From positions 868,001 through 932,000 of the forward strand of contig CAWDMX010000004.1 in NCBI GenBank assembly GCA_963803545.1: a stretch of DNA of 64,000 bases, given 5' to 3'. Shown here piece after piece: positions 35,893 to 46,111 of this stretch. Source of the DNA: Legionella_C sp963803545 (GTDB taxonomy: Bacteria; Pseudomonadota; Gammaproteobacteria; Legionellales; Legionellaceae). Below the pieces are notes generated by a model, which made no database searches, had not been told where the DNA came from, and saw only the letters and a list, made by a program, of their open reading frames with translations. The translations under genes and the position numbers were made by a program. Numbering within the stretch: the first letter of the stretch is position 1; the number at the start of each line of letters is the position of its first letter.

Positions 35893-35955
35893 TTGACAGA
35901 TTTGTCACAAAAAGTTAAATTTTATCTGTCACAAAGATTTTGATAGTTAAATTTT
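35893..35955 (+). promoter_or_regulatory. Promoter with direct repeats upstream of BON gene
   Basis: TTGACA (35893-35898), 17 bases, TAAATT (35916-35921). TGTCACAAA occurs at 35903-35911 and 35927-35935, and AGTTAAATTTT at 35913-35923 and 35945-35955. The repeated pair suggests an operator or a duplicated promoter. Confidence 0.4.
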
Positions 35956-36044
35956 TATTATTTTTTTAAAAAAATAATATTAAAATATATTAGTAGGTGA
36001 CATAATGCATTTTGAAAAAAATAACAATCAACTAGGAAGCTATC

Positions 36045-36593
36045 ATGTTAAAAAGAACCGTTCTTTGCAGTGCTTTATTATTAACAAGTGTAACTCCTTT
36101 TACAGCGTCTTTTGCTGCTGAAAGTGCGACTGTTGCCAACGCGGTAAACGATACTGCAATCACCGCTAAAGTCAAAGCATTATACGCACAGGCTCCTGAA
36201 ATTAAAGTATTGGATATTTCGGTAAGCACCGCAAATCAAACCGTTGTATTAACCGGCGAAGTAGCGACAGACAGCCAGTACGAAAAAGCTATTTCTATTG
36301 CAGAATCCGTGCACGGTGTTAGTGATGTCAATGCAGATAATTTATCTGTAAAATCCAGCACCGCACCTTTAAGCGATACTTATATTACCGCCAAAGTAAA
36401 AGGCAGTTTGATGCGTGAAAAATTGTTCGGTAAAGAGGCTGTTGAAGTTTGGCCTGTTACGGTTGAAACCAAAGAAGGTGTTGTTTATTTAACGGGTACC
36501 GTAAATTCTGCTCAAGAAAGTGCTAATATTGTTAAGATTGCTAACGCAGTCAAAGGTGTACGTTCTGTTAATTCAGCCTTAACAGTTAAATAA
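36045..36593 (+). CDS. Periplasmic BON-domain protein, OsmY-like
   Basis: A 182-residue protein with signal peptide (cleavage near SFAA) and two BON domains of about 65 residues (VNDTAITAKVKALYAQ... and DTYITAKVKGSLMREK..., each with a VVLTG or VYLTG strand and a final VxGVxxV). BON proteins such as OsmY bind phospholipid membranes under osmotic or stationary stress. The next gene encodes a hendecad-repeat membrane protein with a 29-base gap, so the pair is probably a stress operon. Confidence 0.88.
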   Translation: MLKRTVLCSALLLTSVTPFTASFAAESATVANAVNDTAITAKVKALYAQAPEIKVLDISVSTANQTVVLTGEVATDSQYEKAISIAESVHGVSDVNADNLSVKSSTAPLSDTYITAKVKGSLMREKLFGKEAVEVWPVTVETKEGVVYLTGTVNSAQESANIVKIANAVKGVRSVNSALTVK

Positions 36594-36622
36594 TAATTAC
36601 TAACGATAATAAGGATACAACT

Positions 36623-37018
36623 ATGAGTACTTTTGAATCTGAAAAAGATAAAGCGAATCGTTTATACAAAGAAGGTAAAAATACCGCTGAAAAAGCGTAT
36701 CATGAAGGAAAAGATGCCGTACAAACCGCCTACCATGATGGCAAACACGAAGCTAAAGACGTGTACAATAACGTTAAATCTCAAGCCGAAAGTGCGTACA
36801 ATCAAGTTAAAGATCAAGCTGAGCATTTGTACAGCGAAGCCAAACATACGGCTAAAGGCTTGTATAAAGACGGTAAAGAATCTATGCAAGATGCGCAAGA
36901 TTATGTATGCAATCATACCAAAGAATTGTCTGACAATGTGCGTGCTAAGCCTTTAACATCCTTGTTAATCGCTGCGGGTGTTGGTTTCATTCTTGCCGCT
37001 TTCCGAGGAAAAAAGTAA
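36623..37018 (+). CDS. Hendecad-repeat membrane-anchored protein, DUF883-like
   Basis: A 131-residue protein. From about residue 14 it is made of about eight 11-residue units with an aliphatic-Tyr start and a conserved Lys (LYKEGKNTAEK, AYHEGKDAVQT, AYHDGKHEAKD, VYNNVKSQAES, AYNQVKDQAEH, LYSEAKHTAKG, LYKDGKESMQD). It ends with one hydrophobic segment (LTSLLIAAGVGFILAAF) and a basic tail. This is the ElaB/YqjD plan (DUF883), with a repeat domain resembling LEA proteins, which form amphipathic helices. Co-transcribed with the BON gene and followed by a strong terminator. Confidence 0.8.
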   Translation: MSTFESEKDKANRLYKEGKNTAEKAYHEGKDAVQTAYHDGKHEAKDVYNNVKSQAESAYNQVKDQAEHLYSEAKHTAKGLYKDGKESMQDAQDYVCNHTKELSDNVRAKPLTSLLIAAGVGFILAAFRGKK

Positions 37019-37030
37019 TTTTTTTCTTTA

Positions 37031-37066
37031 AAACCAAAGCATCGTTTCGATGCTTTGGTTTTTTTC
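37031..37066 (+). terminator. Terminator of BON/hendecad operon
   Basis: Hairpin AAACCAAAGCATCG-TTT-CGATGCTTTGGTTT followed by a T run, 13 bases after the stop. Confidence 0.9.
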
Positions 37067-37285
37067 TAACGCAATTGTATTACTATCAAGTTTAATTAAT
37101 TTATTACACCAATTTTAAAATAAAAAATCTTTTACCTTCAAATCGTTTATGTTTCTTTTTTAGAAGAAAACCCCTGCCCTTTTCAAAAGCCTTATTGAAT
37201 TGATTTATAGTGATAAACCACGCCTGCACAATAGGCAACTTTTAGTTTTTATGGTAACTTGATTTTTTTATAAAAAATTCAAATT

Positions 37286-39859
37286 ATGCAGCAGCTTATT
37301 ACAAAATTTGGGGGCACCAGTGTTTCGTCTTTACAAACCTGGAAAAACATTGCCACCATTACTCAAAAACACATCGATAATGGTTTTCAGCCAATAGTGG
37401 TATGTTCGGCACTAACGCAAATTTCCAATAAACTTGAGCAGGCGATTGAGGCCGCACTAATAAATCAGCACACCGCTATTTTCAACGATATTATTGCCCG
37501 TTATTATGCTCTTTGCAGCGATTTAAGTGTTTCAGAAAGTCTTATTGATACTGAAAAAAAACAACTCGAGCAATGGTTAACGGGTGTGGCTTTGTTAAAA
37601 GAGGCACCCGCACGCACTTGCGCTCAAATCATGAGCCTTGGTGAGTTGATGATGACACGCCTCGGTTGTGTCTTTTTAAATAACTCTGGTATTAATTGCC
37701 ATTGGCTAGATGTTCGGGAGGTATTGACGACCACAGAAACCACCGGGGACGACAAACGCAATTATTTAGCAGCGCGCTGCGCTAGTCCAGCAAATCCGGA
37801 GCTTCAGCAAAAATTCCGAAGCTCCGGCGCGCAGGCTATTATTACGCAAGGATTTTTTGCTAAAAATCCAGACGGAGACACTGTTTTGTTAGGTCGGGGA
37901 GGCTCGGATACCTCGGCAGGTTTACTTGCAGCTGTATTGGACGCTAAAAGCTGTGAGATATGGACGGATGTACCGGGTATTTATACAGCAAACCCGCATC
38001 AATTTCCCCACGCCCGTCTGTTAAAGCAACTCAATTACGATGAAGCACAGGAAATAGCGTCTATGGGTGCCAAGGTGCTGCATCCCAATTGCATCCCACC
38101 GGTACGAAAAGCGAATATTCCGTTGATAGTCAAATACACGCAAATGCCCGAGCATTGTGGAACACAAATTTCGCACGACAGTGATGAATTAGCCCCGCCT
38201 ATCAAGTCTATCCAGGTCAAACACAGTATTATCTTAATCTCCATTGATACTCTCAATATGTGGCAGCAAGTTGGTTTTTTAGCAGACGTCTTTGCCAGTT
38301 TCAAACGGCATAATTTTTCTATCGATTTACTATCCTCTTCCGAATTCAATGTAACCATGTCGCTTGATAGCAACGCTAAACAACAAGACCGCGCAGGCTT
38401 AGAAAACCTATTAGCCGATTTGAATGTTTTTGGCCGTGCTAAAATCATTGAACCTTGCAGCGCTGTAAGTTTAGTAGGCCATCATATTCGAACCGTATTG
38501 CCCCAATTAGGACCAACCCTGGAAGTTTTTGAAGCAAAACAAGTGTATTTAATGTCTTTAGCTTCTAATGATTTAAATTTGAGTTTTGTCGTAGATGAAT
38601 CTCAAGCGGAAAAATTATGCCAACAATTACACAGCTTACTTATTGAGAACAGCCCTCAAAGTTTTTACTATTCCAAAAGTTGGCACGAAGAGTTTGGTAA
38701 GCCAAGCAAACGAGAGCTTTTTTGGTGGGAAAAAAACCGTGCTCATCTCTTGAAAATCGCCGAAGAAAGCTCGCCTTGTTATATTTACGATAAGCAAACC
38801 ATAGACTCGCGTGCCAACACCTTATTGGCTTTAACGGCGATTGATCAATTATTTTATGCGATGAAAGCCAACTCTAACCCTGAAGTTTTACAAACTTTAG
38901 CGGCTAAAAATATTGGTTTTGAATGCGTTTCTATTAATGAATTACGCTTTGTTCTTGAGAAATTTCCCCAGATTGATCGTAAAAAAATAATTTTCACCCC
39001 TAATTTTGCTGCTAAAAAAGAATATATTTTTGCCTTGGCATTGGGTTGCCACGTTATCATTGACAATCTTTATCCCTTACAGCACTGGCCAGAAATATTT
39101 AAAAACCAATCCATTTTTTTGCGTATTGATTCCGGTAGTGGTGCCGGCCATCACAAGTTTGTGAGCACCGCCGGAAACGAGTCAAAATTTGGAATTGTTC
39201 GCGGTGATATTAACGAGGCCAATCACTTAGTACAGCAGCATTCTATCGATGTTGTTGGGCTGCATGCTCATTCAGGTAGCGGTATTTTAACTATAGAGCT
39301 GTGGCACGATACCGCACGCATGCTCACCCAAATGCTAACGCTTTTTCCAAAGGTCAAAACCATTAATTTGGGCGGCGGGCTTGGAGTTGTTGAAAAACCG
39401 GGCCAACAGCCTTTGGATTTAATCGAATTGAATCACTCTTTATTAGCTATTAAAAAAGCATTTCACGCCCCAATTGATTTTTGGCTGGAACCGGGCCGTT
39501 ATTTTGTTGCCGAGTGTGGAGTTATTTTAGCCAAGGTTACCCAATGCAAAAGCAAAGGCAAGGTTCGATTTGTAGGTATTGAAACAGGTATGAACTCACT
39601 TATTCGCCCAGCTTTATACGGTGCATACCATGAGATCGTTAATTTAAGCCGCTTAAACGATGACAAGACTGGATTTGCGCATATTGTTGGGCCTATTTGT
39701 GAGTCGGGCGATACCTTAGGTTACGACAGACCCCTACCAGACACGTTTGAAGACGATGTAATTCTTATTGCCAATACTGGGGCATACGGATATTGCATGA
39801 GCTCGCACTATAATTTACGCCCACCGGCTCAAGAGATTTTCCTCGAAAATGCTGATTGA
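37286..39859 (+). CDS. lysC-lysA: Fused aspartokinase/diaminopimelate decarboxylase
   Basis: An 857-residue bifunctional enzyme carrying the first and last steps of the lysine pathway. Residues 1 to about 300 are aspartokinase (start LITKFGGTSVSS, LGRGGSDTSAGLLAA), about 300-455 ACT-like regulatory domains (probably lysine feedback), and about 470-857 fold-type III DAP decarboxylase with PLP-lysine Lys527 in FYAMKANSNP, the HSGSGIL and NLGGGLGV motifs, and the active-site Cys region GPICESGD. The fusion is known from Xanthomonadales and Legionella-like bacteria. It overlaps the AddA-like gene by 11 bases. Confidence 0.95.
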   Translation: MQQLITKFGGTSVSSLQTWKNIATITQKHIDNGFQPIVVCSALTQISNKLEQAIEAALINQHTAIFNDIIARYYALCSDLSVSESLIDTEKKQLEQWLTGVALLKEAPARTCAQIMSLGELMMTRLGCVFLNNSGINCHWLDVREVLTTTETTGDDKRNYLAARCASPANPELQQKFRSSGAQAIITQGFFAKNPDGDTVLLGRGGSDTSAGLLAAVLDAKSCEIWTDVPGIYTANPHQFPHARLLKQLNYDEAQEIASMGAKVLHPNCIPPVRKANIPLIVKYTQMPEHCGTQISHDSDELAPPIKSIQVKHSIILISIDTLNMWQQVGFLADVFASFKRHNFSIDLLSSSEFNVTMSLDSNAKQQDRAGLENLLADLNVFGRAKIIEPCSAVSLVGHHIRTVLPQLGPTLEVFEAKQVYLMSLASNDLNLSFVVDESQAEKLCQQLHSLLIENSPQSFYYSKSWHEEFGKPSKRELFWWEKNRAHLLKIAEESSPCYIYDKQTIDSRANTLLALTAIDQLFYAMKANSNPEVLQTLAAKNIGFECVSINELRFVLEKFPQIDRKKIIFTPNFAAKKEYIFALALGCHVIIDNLYPLQHWPEIFKNQSIFLRIDSGSGAGHHKFVSTAGNESKFGIVRGDINEANHLVQQHSIDVVGLHAHSGSGILTIELWHDTARMLTQMLTLFPKVKTINLGGGLGVVEKPGQQPLDLIELNHSLLAIKKAFHAPIDFWLEPGRYFVAECGVILAKVTQCKSKGKVRFVGIETGMNSLIRPALYGAYHEIVNLSRLNDDKTGFAHIVGPICESGDTLGYDRPLPDTFEDDVILIANTGAYGYCMSSHYNLRPPAQEIFLENAD

Positions 39860-42800
39860 CCACAGTGCTCGCCTAACAGCGAGCGATCCGGAAAAATCCT
39901 ATATCGTGCAAGCTCCCGCAGGCTCAGGTAAAACCGAGTTGCTCACCCAACGCTACTTACGCCTATTAAGTAGGGTGAGCACCCCTGAGCAAATAATTGC
40001 GCTAACGTTTACTCGCAAGGCTGCGGCTGAAATGCGAGAGCGCATTATTAAAGCGTTAGAATTAGGACAGCAAAATACTGAAACACTCAATGATCATCAA
40101 CAACTCACACAAACGTACGCTAAAAATGCGTTAGCGAGTAACGCCAAATATAAATGGAATATTTTGGAACACACTCAGCGGTTAAAAATTATAACAATTG
40201 ATGCCTTATGCCAAAGTTTAGCCGATGCAATTCCTTTTTCTGAAAAATACGCACCGTTTGCAGAAATTAGTGAAAAGCCAGAACAATTATACGAACAGAC
40301 CGTACACAGCTGTATTGAGCACATGCTTTCCGATAGCGGCTGGCATGATGATTTAAGCGCATTAATGCTCCATTTAGACAACCAACAAGATAGATTAGTG
40401 GAGCTACTTTCCACGTTTTTATCCAGACGCGATCAATGGTTATCGGTATTATACTCCAGCAAAGAGCAGAGCAAAGAGCAGTTAGAATACGCGTTTTCAG
40501 TGATTGAAAACTACAGTGTTAAACAACTAAAAGAAGCTATAGACTCAACAACCTGGGAATATTTACGCACCCTTTCCCAACAACTTGTTTGCATTGAGAA
40601 TAACGAGAACTCCCCGCGTTATGCGCTAAGTCATTGGCAAAACCACAACGACCTTACAAGAGTACACGCGTCTGCACTCTCCCAATTGTTGCTTACTAAA
40701 GATGGAAAGCTGCGTAAAAGCTTTGATCATCACGTAGGTTTAAAAAAAGGCGTCTGCGCTGATAGCCTGTATCGGCAGCTTAAGGACTCTAGTAAAGAAT
40801 TGCTCACCGTACTTGCAACGAATGAGGGTTTTTCAAAAGCACTGCAGCGCATTAAAGAGCTCCCCACCCCCGCCTATCCCGCCGCACAATGGCAAATTTT
40901 ACAAGTCCTGTTGCGTATTTTACCTTTATTGGTAGCGCATCTTTATGTTGTTTTTAAAGCCGAAAACCAGGTTGATTTTGTCGCACTCGCCGAACAGGCT
41001 ATTTTTGCTTTAGGAAGTGAGGACGAACCTACCGATTTAAACTTACACATGGATAACAGTATTCATCATTTGCTCATTGACGAATTTCAAGATACCTCAC
41101 TAACTCAATTTACGTTGGTTAGTCGATTGGTTAATGGTTGGCAGGCGGATGATGGTAAAACTTTATTCATTGTTGGCGATCCTATGCAATCGATATATCG
41201 ATTTAGACAAGCGGAAGTCGGTTTGTTTTTGCGCGCCAAACAGCAGGGTATTGGACCGGTACGTCTCGATTTTTTAGAGCTGAAAACGAATTTTCGTTCC
41301 TCAGAATTTTTAGTAGAGTGGGTAAACGCGCAATTTAAGACCATTTTTCCTATAGCAGACAGCATGGAAGCGGGGGCGGTATCCTTTCATGAGTCTATTG
41401 CTTTTAAAAGTGACAACCGTAACTCCATGCTTAGAGCTTGTGCTTTGGGCAACAAAACGCAAGAGGCTCAATTTATTGTTGATAGCGCAATCGAGCAACT
41501 GGATAGATTCCCAGAAGATACGGTGGCGATTCTTGTTCGTTCTCGCGCTCATCTAAAAGCGATTATTCCTCAATTACGCGCGCGTAACATTCCTTTTCAA
41601 GGGGTTGAAATTGAGCGGCTTTCCACCTTAGAACACTTGCAAGATATTTGGACACTGGTTCAGGCTCTGGTAACCCCCGCAGACAGAATAGCTTGGTTGG
41701 CTTTTTTGCGCAGTCCCTGGGCTGGAATTACTTTAGAAGATATATTATCTGTTGCCAGTTTTGCGCCGAAAAAGTCTATTTACTACTCTTTAAGCCATTT
41801 GAGCACGATATCCGCCTTGAGCGCTGAAGGAAGAACGCGTTTGCAGTATGTTTTTAGTGTCTTGCAATCGGCATTACAACGACGTCATCAACAATCCTTT
41901 ACCAGTTGGGTAATTGCTATTGTCAATCAATTGCACAATGAAATAGTGCTCGATGCTCAACAAAAAAATGATTTAGAACAGTTTTGGCTGCTTCTCAGTC
42001 AATTCACCAGTAATGGTCAAATTTTCGATACAGCAAAATTTGCGCAACAATTTGAAAAATTATACTCCACAAACGCAAACTCAGCTCGTTTGCAAATAAT
42101 GACAATTCATAAATCAAAGGGATTAGAGTTTGACTGCGTCATCTTACCTGGTCTTGGCGCTAAGACGCAAAAACAAACGCAGTCTTTATTGCGTTGGCTC
42201 AATTTTAGTGATGAACAAGAAAACTTGCTTTTAATTTCCCCAATTCGCAGCGCGCTACAATCGCATTGCGACTGGTATGATTTTATCGGCACTCTGCAAT
42301 CTGAAAAAGAAGCGTATGAGCAGCAAAGATTGTTGTACGTAGCCGTTACGCGCGCACGTCAGCGATTGATATTGACTGATTGCCATGAAAAAACTACGTC
42401 CAACACGAGCAGATCCTTATTAACACAAGAATTTATTACAGAAGTTGCAGAAGTTGCAGAGGTGCATCTTGAACAAGGTACGCCTGAATGCAATTTTTTA
42501 GCCTACTTACCAATTGATTACTATCAACATCCTATTGAATCTTTAAGCGAGACCTCTGTTAATAAGTTGCCCCCATCCTCTAGTTACAACGAACGGCAGT
42601 TTGGTATTGTGGCTCATAAATTACTGCAATGGATAGGCCACAACAACCCAACCCGCTGTGATGAACTGCCATGGGAATTTATGCATAACCAATTTAAGAG
42701 CTTAGGATTTACCAAACTGGTACAAATGGAGTTAATGATCCGACTGCAAAGCGTTATTGAAAATATGTTCCATGATAAAATCGGTAATTGGCTGTGGAAG

Positions 42801-43070
42801 CCCCACAAAGACAATCATTGTGAATTATCTTTTATAACCACCGTAGATGATAAAATACAAACCAATATTATTGATAGAACCTTTATCAGCAATCGCATTC
42901 GCTGGGTTGTAGATTACAAAACCGGTGCTGAGGACAAAAATACCGAAGCCTCGCACCGCGAACAACTAAATAATTACGCACGCTTATACGAAACAGAGCC
43001 CCATAACATCCGCTGCGGCATATATTATCTCAGCAGTAGCCACTGGGTTAGTTGGTCGTTTAAGGAATAA
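39849..43070 (+). CDS. AddA/RecB-like helicase-nuclease
   Basis: A 1073-residue UvrD-family helicase with C-terminal nuclease domain. Motifs: Walker A VQAPAGSGKTELLTQRYL (about residues 20-37), DEFQDTS (motif II), GDPMQSIYRFRQAE (III), TNFRSS (IV), MTIHKSKGLEFDCVILPG (V) and YVAVTRARQRLIL (VI). The RecB/AddA nuclease motif WVVDYKTG is at about residue 1018. It should resect double-strand breaks with an AddB- or RecC-like partner. No partner gene is in the window; the usual addB upstream position is taken by lysC-lysA. Overlap with lysC-lysA suggests co-translation. Confidence 0.9.
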   Translation: MLIDHSARLTASDPEKSYIVQAPAGSGKTELLTQRYLRLLSRVSTPEQIIALTFTRKAAAEMRERIIKALELGQQNTETLNDHQQLTQTYAKNALASNAKYKWNILEHTQRLKIITIDALCQSLADAIPFSEKYAPFAEISEKPEQLYEQTVHSCIEHMLSDSGWHDDLSALMLHLDNQQDRLVELLSTFLSRRDQWLSVLYSSKEQSKEQLEYAFSVIENYSVKQLKEAIDSTTWEYLRTLSQQLVCIENNENSPRYALSHWQNHNDLTRVHASALSQLLLTKDGKLRKSFDHHVGLKKGVCADSLYRQLKDSSKELLTVLATNEGFSKALQRIKELPTPAYPAAQWQILQVLLRILPLLVAHLYVVFKAENQVDFVALAEQAIFALGSEDEPTDLNLHMDNSIHHLLIDEFQDTSLTQFTLVSRLVNGWQADDGKTLFIVGDPMQSIYRFRQAEVGLFLRAKQQGIGPVRLDFLELKTNFRSSEFLVEWVNAQFKTIFPIADSMEAGAVSFHESIAFKSDNRNSMLRACALGNKTQEAQFIVDSAIEQLDRFPEDTVAILVRSRAHLKAIIPQLRARNIPFQGVEIERLSTLEHLQDIWTLVQALVTPADRIAWLAFLRSPWAGITLEDILSVASFAPKKSIYYSLSHLSTISALSAEGRTRLQYVFSVLQSALQRRHQQSFTSWVIAIVNQLHNEIVLDAQQKNDLEQFWLLLSQFTSNGQIFDTAKFAQQFEKLYSTNANSARLQIMTIHKSKGLEFDCVILPGLGAKTQKQTQSLLRWLNFSDEQENLLLISPIRSALQSHCDWYDFIGTLQSEKEAYEQQRLLYVAVTRARQRLILTDCHEKTTSNTSRSLLTQEFITEVAEVAEVHLEQGTPECNFLAYLPIDYYQHPIESLSETSVNKLPPSSSYNERQFGIVAHKLLQWIGHNNPTRCDELPWEFMHNQFKSLGFTKLVQMELMIRLQSVIENMFHDKIGNWLWKPHKDNHCELSFITTVDDKIQTNIIDRTFISNRIRWVVDYKTGAEDKNTEASHREQLNNYARLYETEPHNIRCGIYYLSSSHWVSWSFKE

Positions 43071-43071
43071 A

Positions 43072-43092
43072 GCACGCAAGACCCGAGCGTGC
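43072..43092 (+). terminator. Weak hairpin after the AddA-like gene
   Basis: GCACGC-AAGACCCGA-GCGTGC, one base after the stop, followed by a modest T stretch. A weak terminator at best. Confidence 0.35.
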
Positions 43093-43302
43093 ATCCTCTT
43101 AATTGGTGCGGTTTTTGTAAAGAACGCCAGGATAAATGCGACGACCGATTAAAAAAATACACCCAAACGCATAACAGCCCTGCGACACTCAATAATCAGG
43201 GCGTTGATGTGGTTGCAACAACACCGTTGCTGGGCAGTGTCGACGCGCATGAAATTGACAACCGTGTTGCGCAACTCTTAGGCTGTAATAGACGGTTAAA
43301 CT

Positions 43303-44220
43303 TTAGGGACGATCGTCCAACTGTCGTTTTTGCGACGGTAAAAAATCTTTTCTATCCAATCCAATAACTACAGCTAAGGCACCCGCAACATAAATAGAGG
43401 AATAAGTACCAATAACAATACCTATAATCAACGCTAAAGAAAATCCACGAATAGTCTCGCCACCGTATACGAATAACGCCACCACCACAAACAACGTTAA
43501 CAATGAGGTCATTATAGTTCGAGACAGCGTTTGGTTAATGGAAACATTCATTATTTCAATAGAGGTAGAACGTCTTATTTTTATAAAGTTTTCACGTACT
43601 CTGTCAAAAACAACAATAGTATCATTTAATGAATAGCCTATTACGGCTAATAATCCGGCTAAAGCCTTCAGATCAAATTCAATACCAAACATCGCAAAAA
43701 CACCTAAAATGAGCACTGGATCGTGAATCAACGCTACGGCGGAACTTATTGCAAGCCGGTACTCAAAACGCATAGCGATGTAAATCATTGTGGCAATTAA
43801 GGAAACCACAATAGCTAAGGCTCCTTTGGTGGCTAGTTCTTTTCCAACCTGTGGCCCTACAAAATCAACACGCTGTTTGGTCGCAGCAGGCAAGGCCTCC
43901 ATTACTTGATAAACCATGCTGCTTTGATCCAAATCAGCGCGGGGAGCGATGCTTATAAGAACATCGTGTGAGGTGCCGTAACTGATTACTTGCGCCTCTT
44001 TAAAACCCGACTTGTATAAACTGTCGCGAATTTGATTAAGATCAGCGGACTTTTGGTACGATACCTCGATTTGTGTTCCACCGGTAAAGTCCAACCCCCA
44101 TTTAAGGCCATTTATCACAAGTGCCCCAATCGATACCAGAAAAATCAATGTTGAGAAAATAGCGGTGTATTTTCGAGCCCCCATAAAATCAACTTTTGAA
44201 TTTGGATTAAAAAATTCCAT
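43303..44220 (-). CDS. secF: Protein-export subunit SecF
   Basis: A 305-residue inner-membrane protein with six membrane segments and a periplasmic loop after the first. Start FMGARKYTAIFSTLIFLVSI, then GLDFTGGTQIEVSY (the D1-type motif), and the conserved GYSLNDTIVVFDRVREN (about residues 192-208). With SecD it uses proton motive force to assist late steps of Sec translocation. Gap to secD is 15 bases. Order yajC-secD-secF is canonical. Confidence 0.96.
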   Translation of the reverse strand: MEFFNPNSKVDFMGARKYTAIFSTLIFLVSIGALVINGLKWGLDFTGGTQIEVSYQKSADLNQIRDSLYKSGFKEAQVISYGTSHDVLISIAPRADLDQSSMVYQVMEALPAATKQRVDFVGPQVGKELATKGALAIVVSLIATMIYIAMRFEYRLAISSAVALIHDPVLILGVFAMFGIEFDLKALAGLLAVIGYSLNDTIVVFDRVRENFIKIRRSTSIEIMNVSINQTLSRTIMTSLLTLFVVVALFVYGGETIRGFSLALIIGIVIGTYSSIYVAGALAVVIGLDRKDFLPSQKRQLDDRP

Positions 44221-44235
44221 CTCTGCCTCTTATTT

Positions 44236-46089
44236 TTATATGCCAATGGATAATTTTTTGGCAGGATTACTACCGTAGTACCAATTAACAATGGCGCGGG
44301 TATACGTAACACTGGTTATCATGGAGGTTATTAAACCAAGCGATAAAATAACCGCAAAACCACGAATAGGACCGGTCCCTATTGCAAACAACACTATTCC
44401 AACGATTAAGGTCGTAACATTGGCGTCAATAATTGTTGCAAACGCGCGATCGTACCCTGCGTAAATTGCCGCCTGCGGCGAAAGCCCTCGGCGCAGCTCT
44501 TCGCGGATACGCTCATAAATCAACACGTTTGCGTCAACAGCCATACCCACCGTTAGTACAAAAGCCGCTATACCGGGTAGCGTTAAGGTTGCCCCAATTA
44601 GCGAGAGTAAAGCACTTAATAGTAGGAGATTTAAAAACAAAGCGATATTAGCAACCAATCCAAAAAACCGATAATACACTAGCATTAAAAGTAAGATTAG
44701 TCCCATGCCCACTTCTAAGGAAATAAGGCCGCGCTTGATATTCTCTTTACCTAATGAAGGCCCAACCGTGCGCTCTTCCACCGGATAAATTACGGCCGGT
44801 AAAGCCCCCGCGCGCAACAAAAGTGCGAGATTACTGGCCTCTTTTCCATCGGTTAATCCCGTTATCTGGAAATTATTTCCAAGCGCATTTTGTATCACCG
44901 GTGCGCTTATAACTTTTTCTTCTTTGCGAGTAATTCTTTTCGCAACGTTATTAACCATTTGCATATCAGACTTCGACTCAACAAACACAATTGCCATGCG
45001 TTTACCGATATTTTCGCGAGTGGTTTTACTAAACAAGCCCTCACCGCCACCGCCCAATTGTATCTGTACCGCCGGTGAACCGGTTTGCTGATCAAAGCTT
45101 GAAACCGCTGAGGTAATTGAATCGCCATTTAGAACAACCTGTCTCTTCAAGAGAATAGGCCGTCCGTCCATGAGGTATAACTTACTGTTAATAGGAGTCA
45201 CGCCCGTTTGTTTAGCAACAGAAGGATCGTTTTCTGCATCCACTAAATAAAATTGGAGAGTGGCCGTTCCGCCTAAAATTTGTTTGGCACGAGCCGCATC
45301 TTGAATACCGGGTAAATCCACAGCAATTCGGGTAGCGCCTTGTTGCTGAACAACCGCTTCGCCTACGCCTAATTCATTCACGCGATTGCGTAAAATACCC
45401 ATCGTTTGTTCAATAGTATTTTGCCGTAAACTATTTAAGTCTGCAGGACTTAAAGTGACGAAAATACTGTTGTCACTGGCTTGTTTTGTTTCGATATTTT
45501 GATTGTTTTGTCTAAGGATTTTAATGGCGTGATTGGCGTCTTCTGAACTTCGAAAACGCACATTAACCCCTTTTTTTCCCATCAAACGAATACCGGAGTA
45601 ACGAATTAAATTTTCACGAAGATCATGGCCAACCATTTTCATCAGACCCTCGTATCTACGCGACACGACGCTTTCAACATCTACTTCTAAAAGAAAATGC
45701 ACCCCACCCCGTAAATCAAGACCTTGCTTCATTGGTTCTGCACCAATTTTGCGCAGCCATTTCGGCGTGGCCGGGGCTAGATTTAATGCTGTTATGTATT
45801 TGGTTCCTAAGCCTGTTTTTAATAAATCCTGCGCTAATAACTGCGTGTCGGTTGAGGTAAAACGCACCTCAACACCGCCGTCGCTGCTCACTATAGAGCG
45901 ATATTTTATTGCATTCTTATCTAATAACTCCAAAACCTGCTGTTTTAATTGTTCCGGCTCTAAAGAAAGCTGCGTTGAAATTTGTATTGCTGGATCTTCG
46001 CTGTATAAGTTTGGTAGAGCGTAAATAAATCCGCCTATCGCGATGATTACTAGTAATATGTTTTTCCACATTGGATATTTGTTATGCAT
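44236..46089 (-). CDS. secD: Protein-export subunit SecD
   Basis: A 617-residue SecD. The first membrane segment is near the start, followed by the large periplasmic P1 domain with GLDLRGGVHFLLEVD (about residues 118-132), and then five C-terminal segments with GMAVDANVLIYERIREEL. The length matches gammaproteobacterial SecD. AGGA lies eight bases before ATG. It is followed by secF and preceded by yajC (22-base gap), forming the SecDF-YajC complex. Confidence 0.96.
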   Translation of the reverse strand: MHNKYPMWKNILLVIIAIGGFIYALPNLYSEDPAIQISTQLSLEPEQLKQQVLELLDKNAIKYRSIVSSDGGVEVRFTSTDTQLLAQDLLKTGLGTKYITALNLAPATPKWLRKIGAEPMKQGLDLRGGVHFLLEVDVESVVSRRYEGLMKMVGHDLRENLIRYSGIRLMGKKGVNVRFRSSEDANHAIKILRQNNQNIETKQASDNSIFVTLSPADLNSLRQNTIEQTMGILRNRVNELGVGEAVVQQQGATRIAVDLPGIQDAARAKQILGGTATLQFYLVDAENDPSVAKQTGVTPINSKLYLMDGRPILLKRQVVLNGDSITSAVSSFDQQTGSPAVQIQLGGGGEGLFSKTTRENIGKRMAIVFVESKSDMQMVNNVAKRITRKEEKVISAPVIQNALGNNFQITGLTDGKEASNLALLLRAGALPAVIYPVEERTVGPSLGKENIKRGLISLEVGMGLILLLMLVYYRFFGLVANIALFLNLLLLSALLSLIGATLTLPGIAAFVLTVGMAVDANVLIYERIREELRRGLSPQAAIYAGYDRAFATIIDANVTTLIVGIVLFAIGTGPIRGFAVILSLGLITSMITSVTYTRAIVNWYYGSNPAKKLSIGI

Positions 46090-46111
46090 ATTCCGTTTCC
46101 TGCTTTTTTAT

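Noticed and set aside
43089..43367. 92-residue plus-strand frame after the AddA-like gene
   Set aside because: It runs 65 bases into secF on the opposite strand, starts with GTG without a ribosome site and has no recognisable motif; probably chance.
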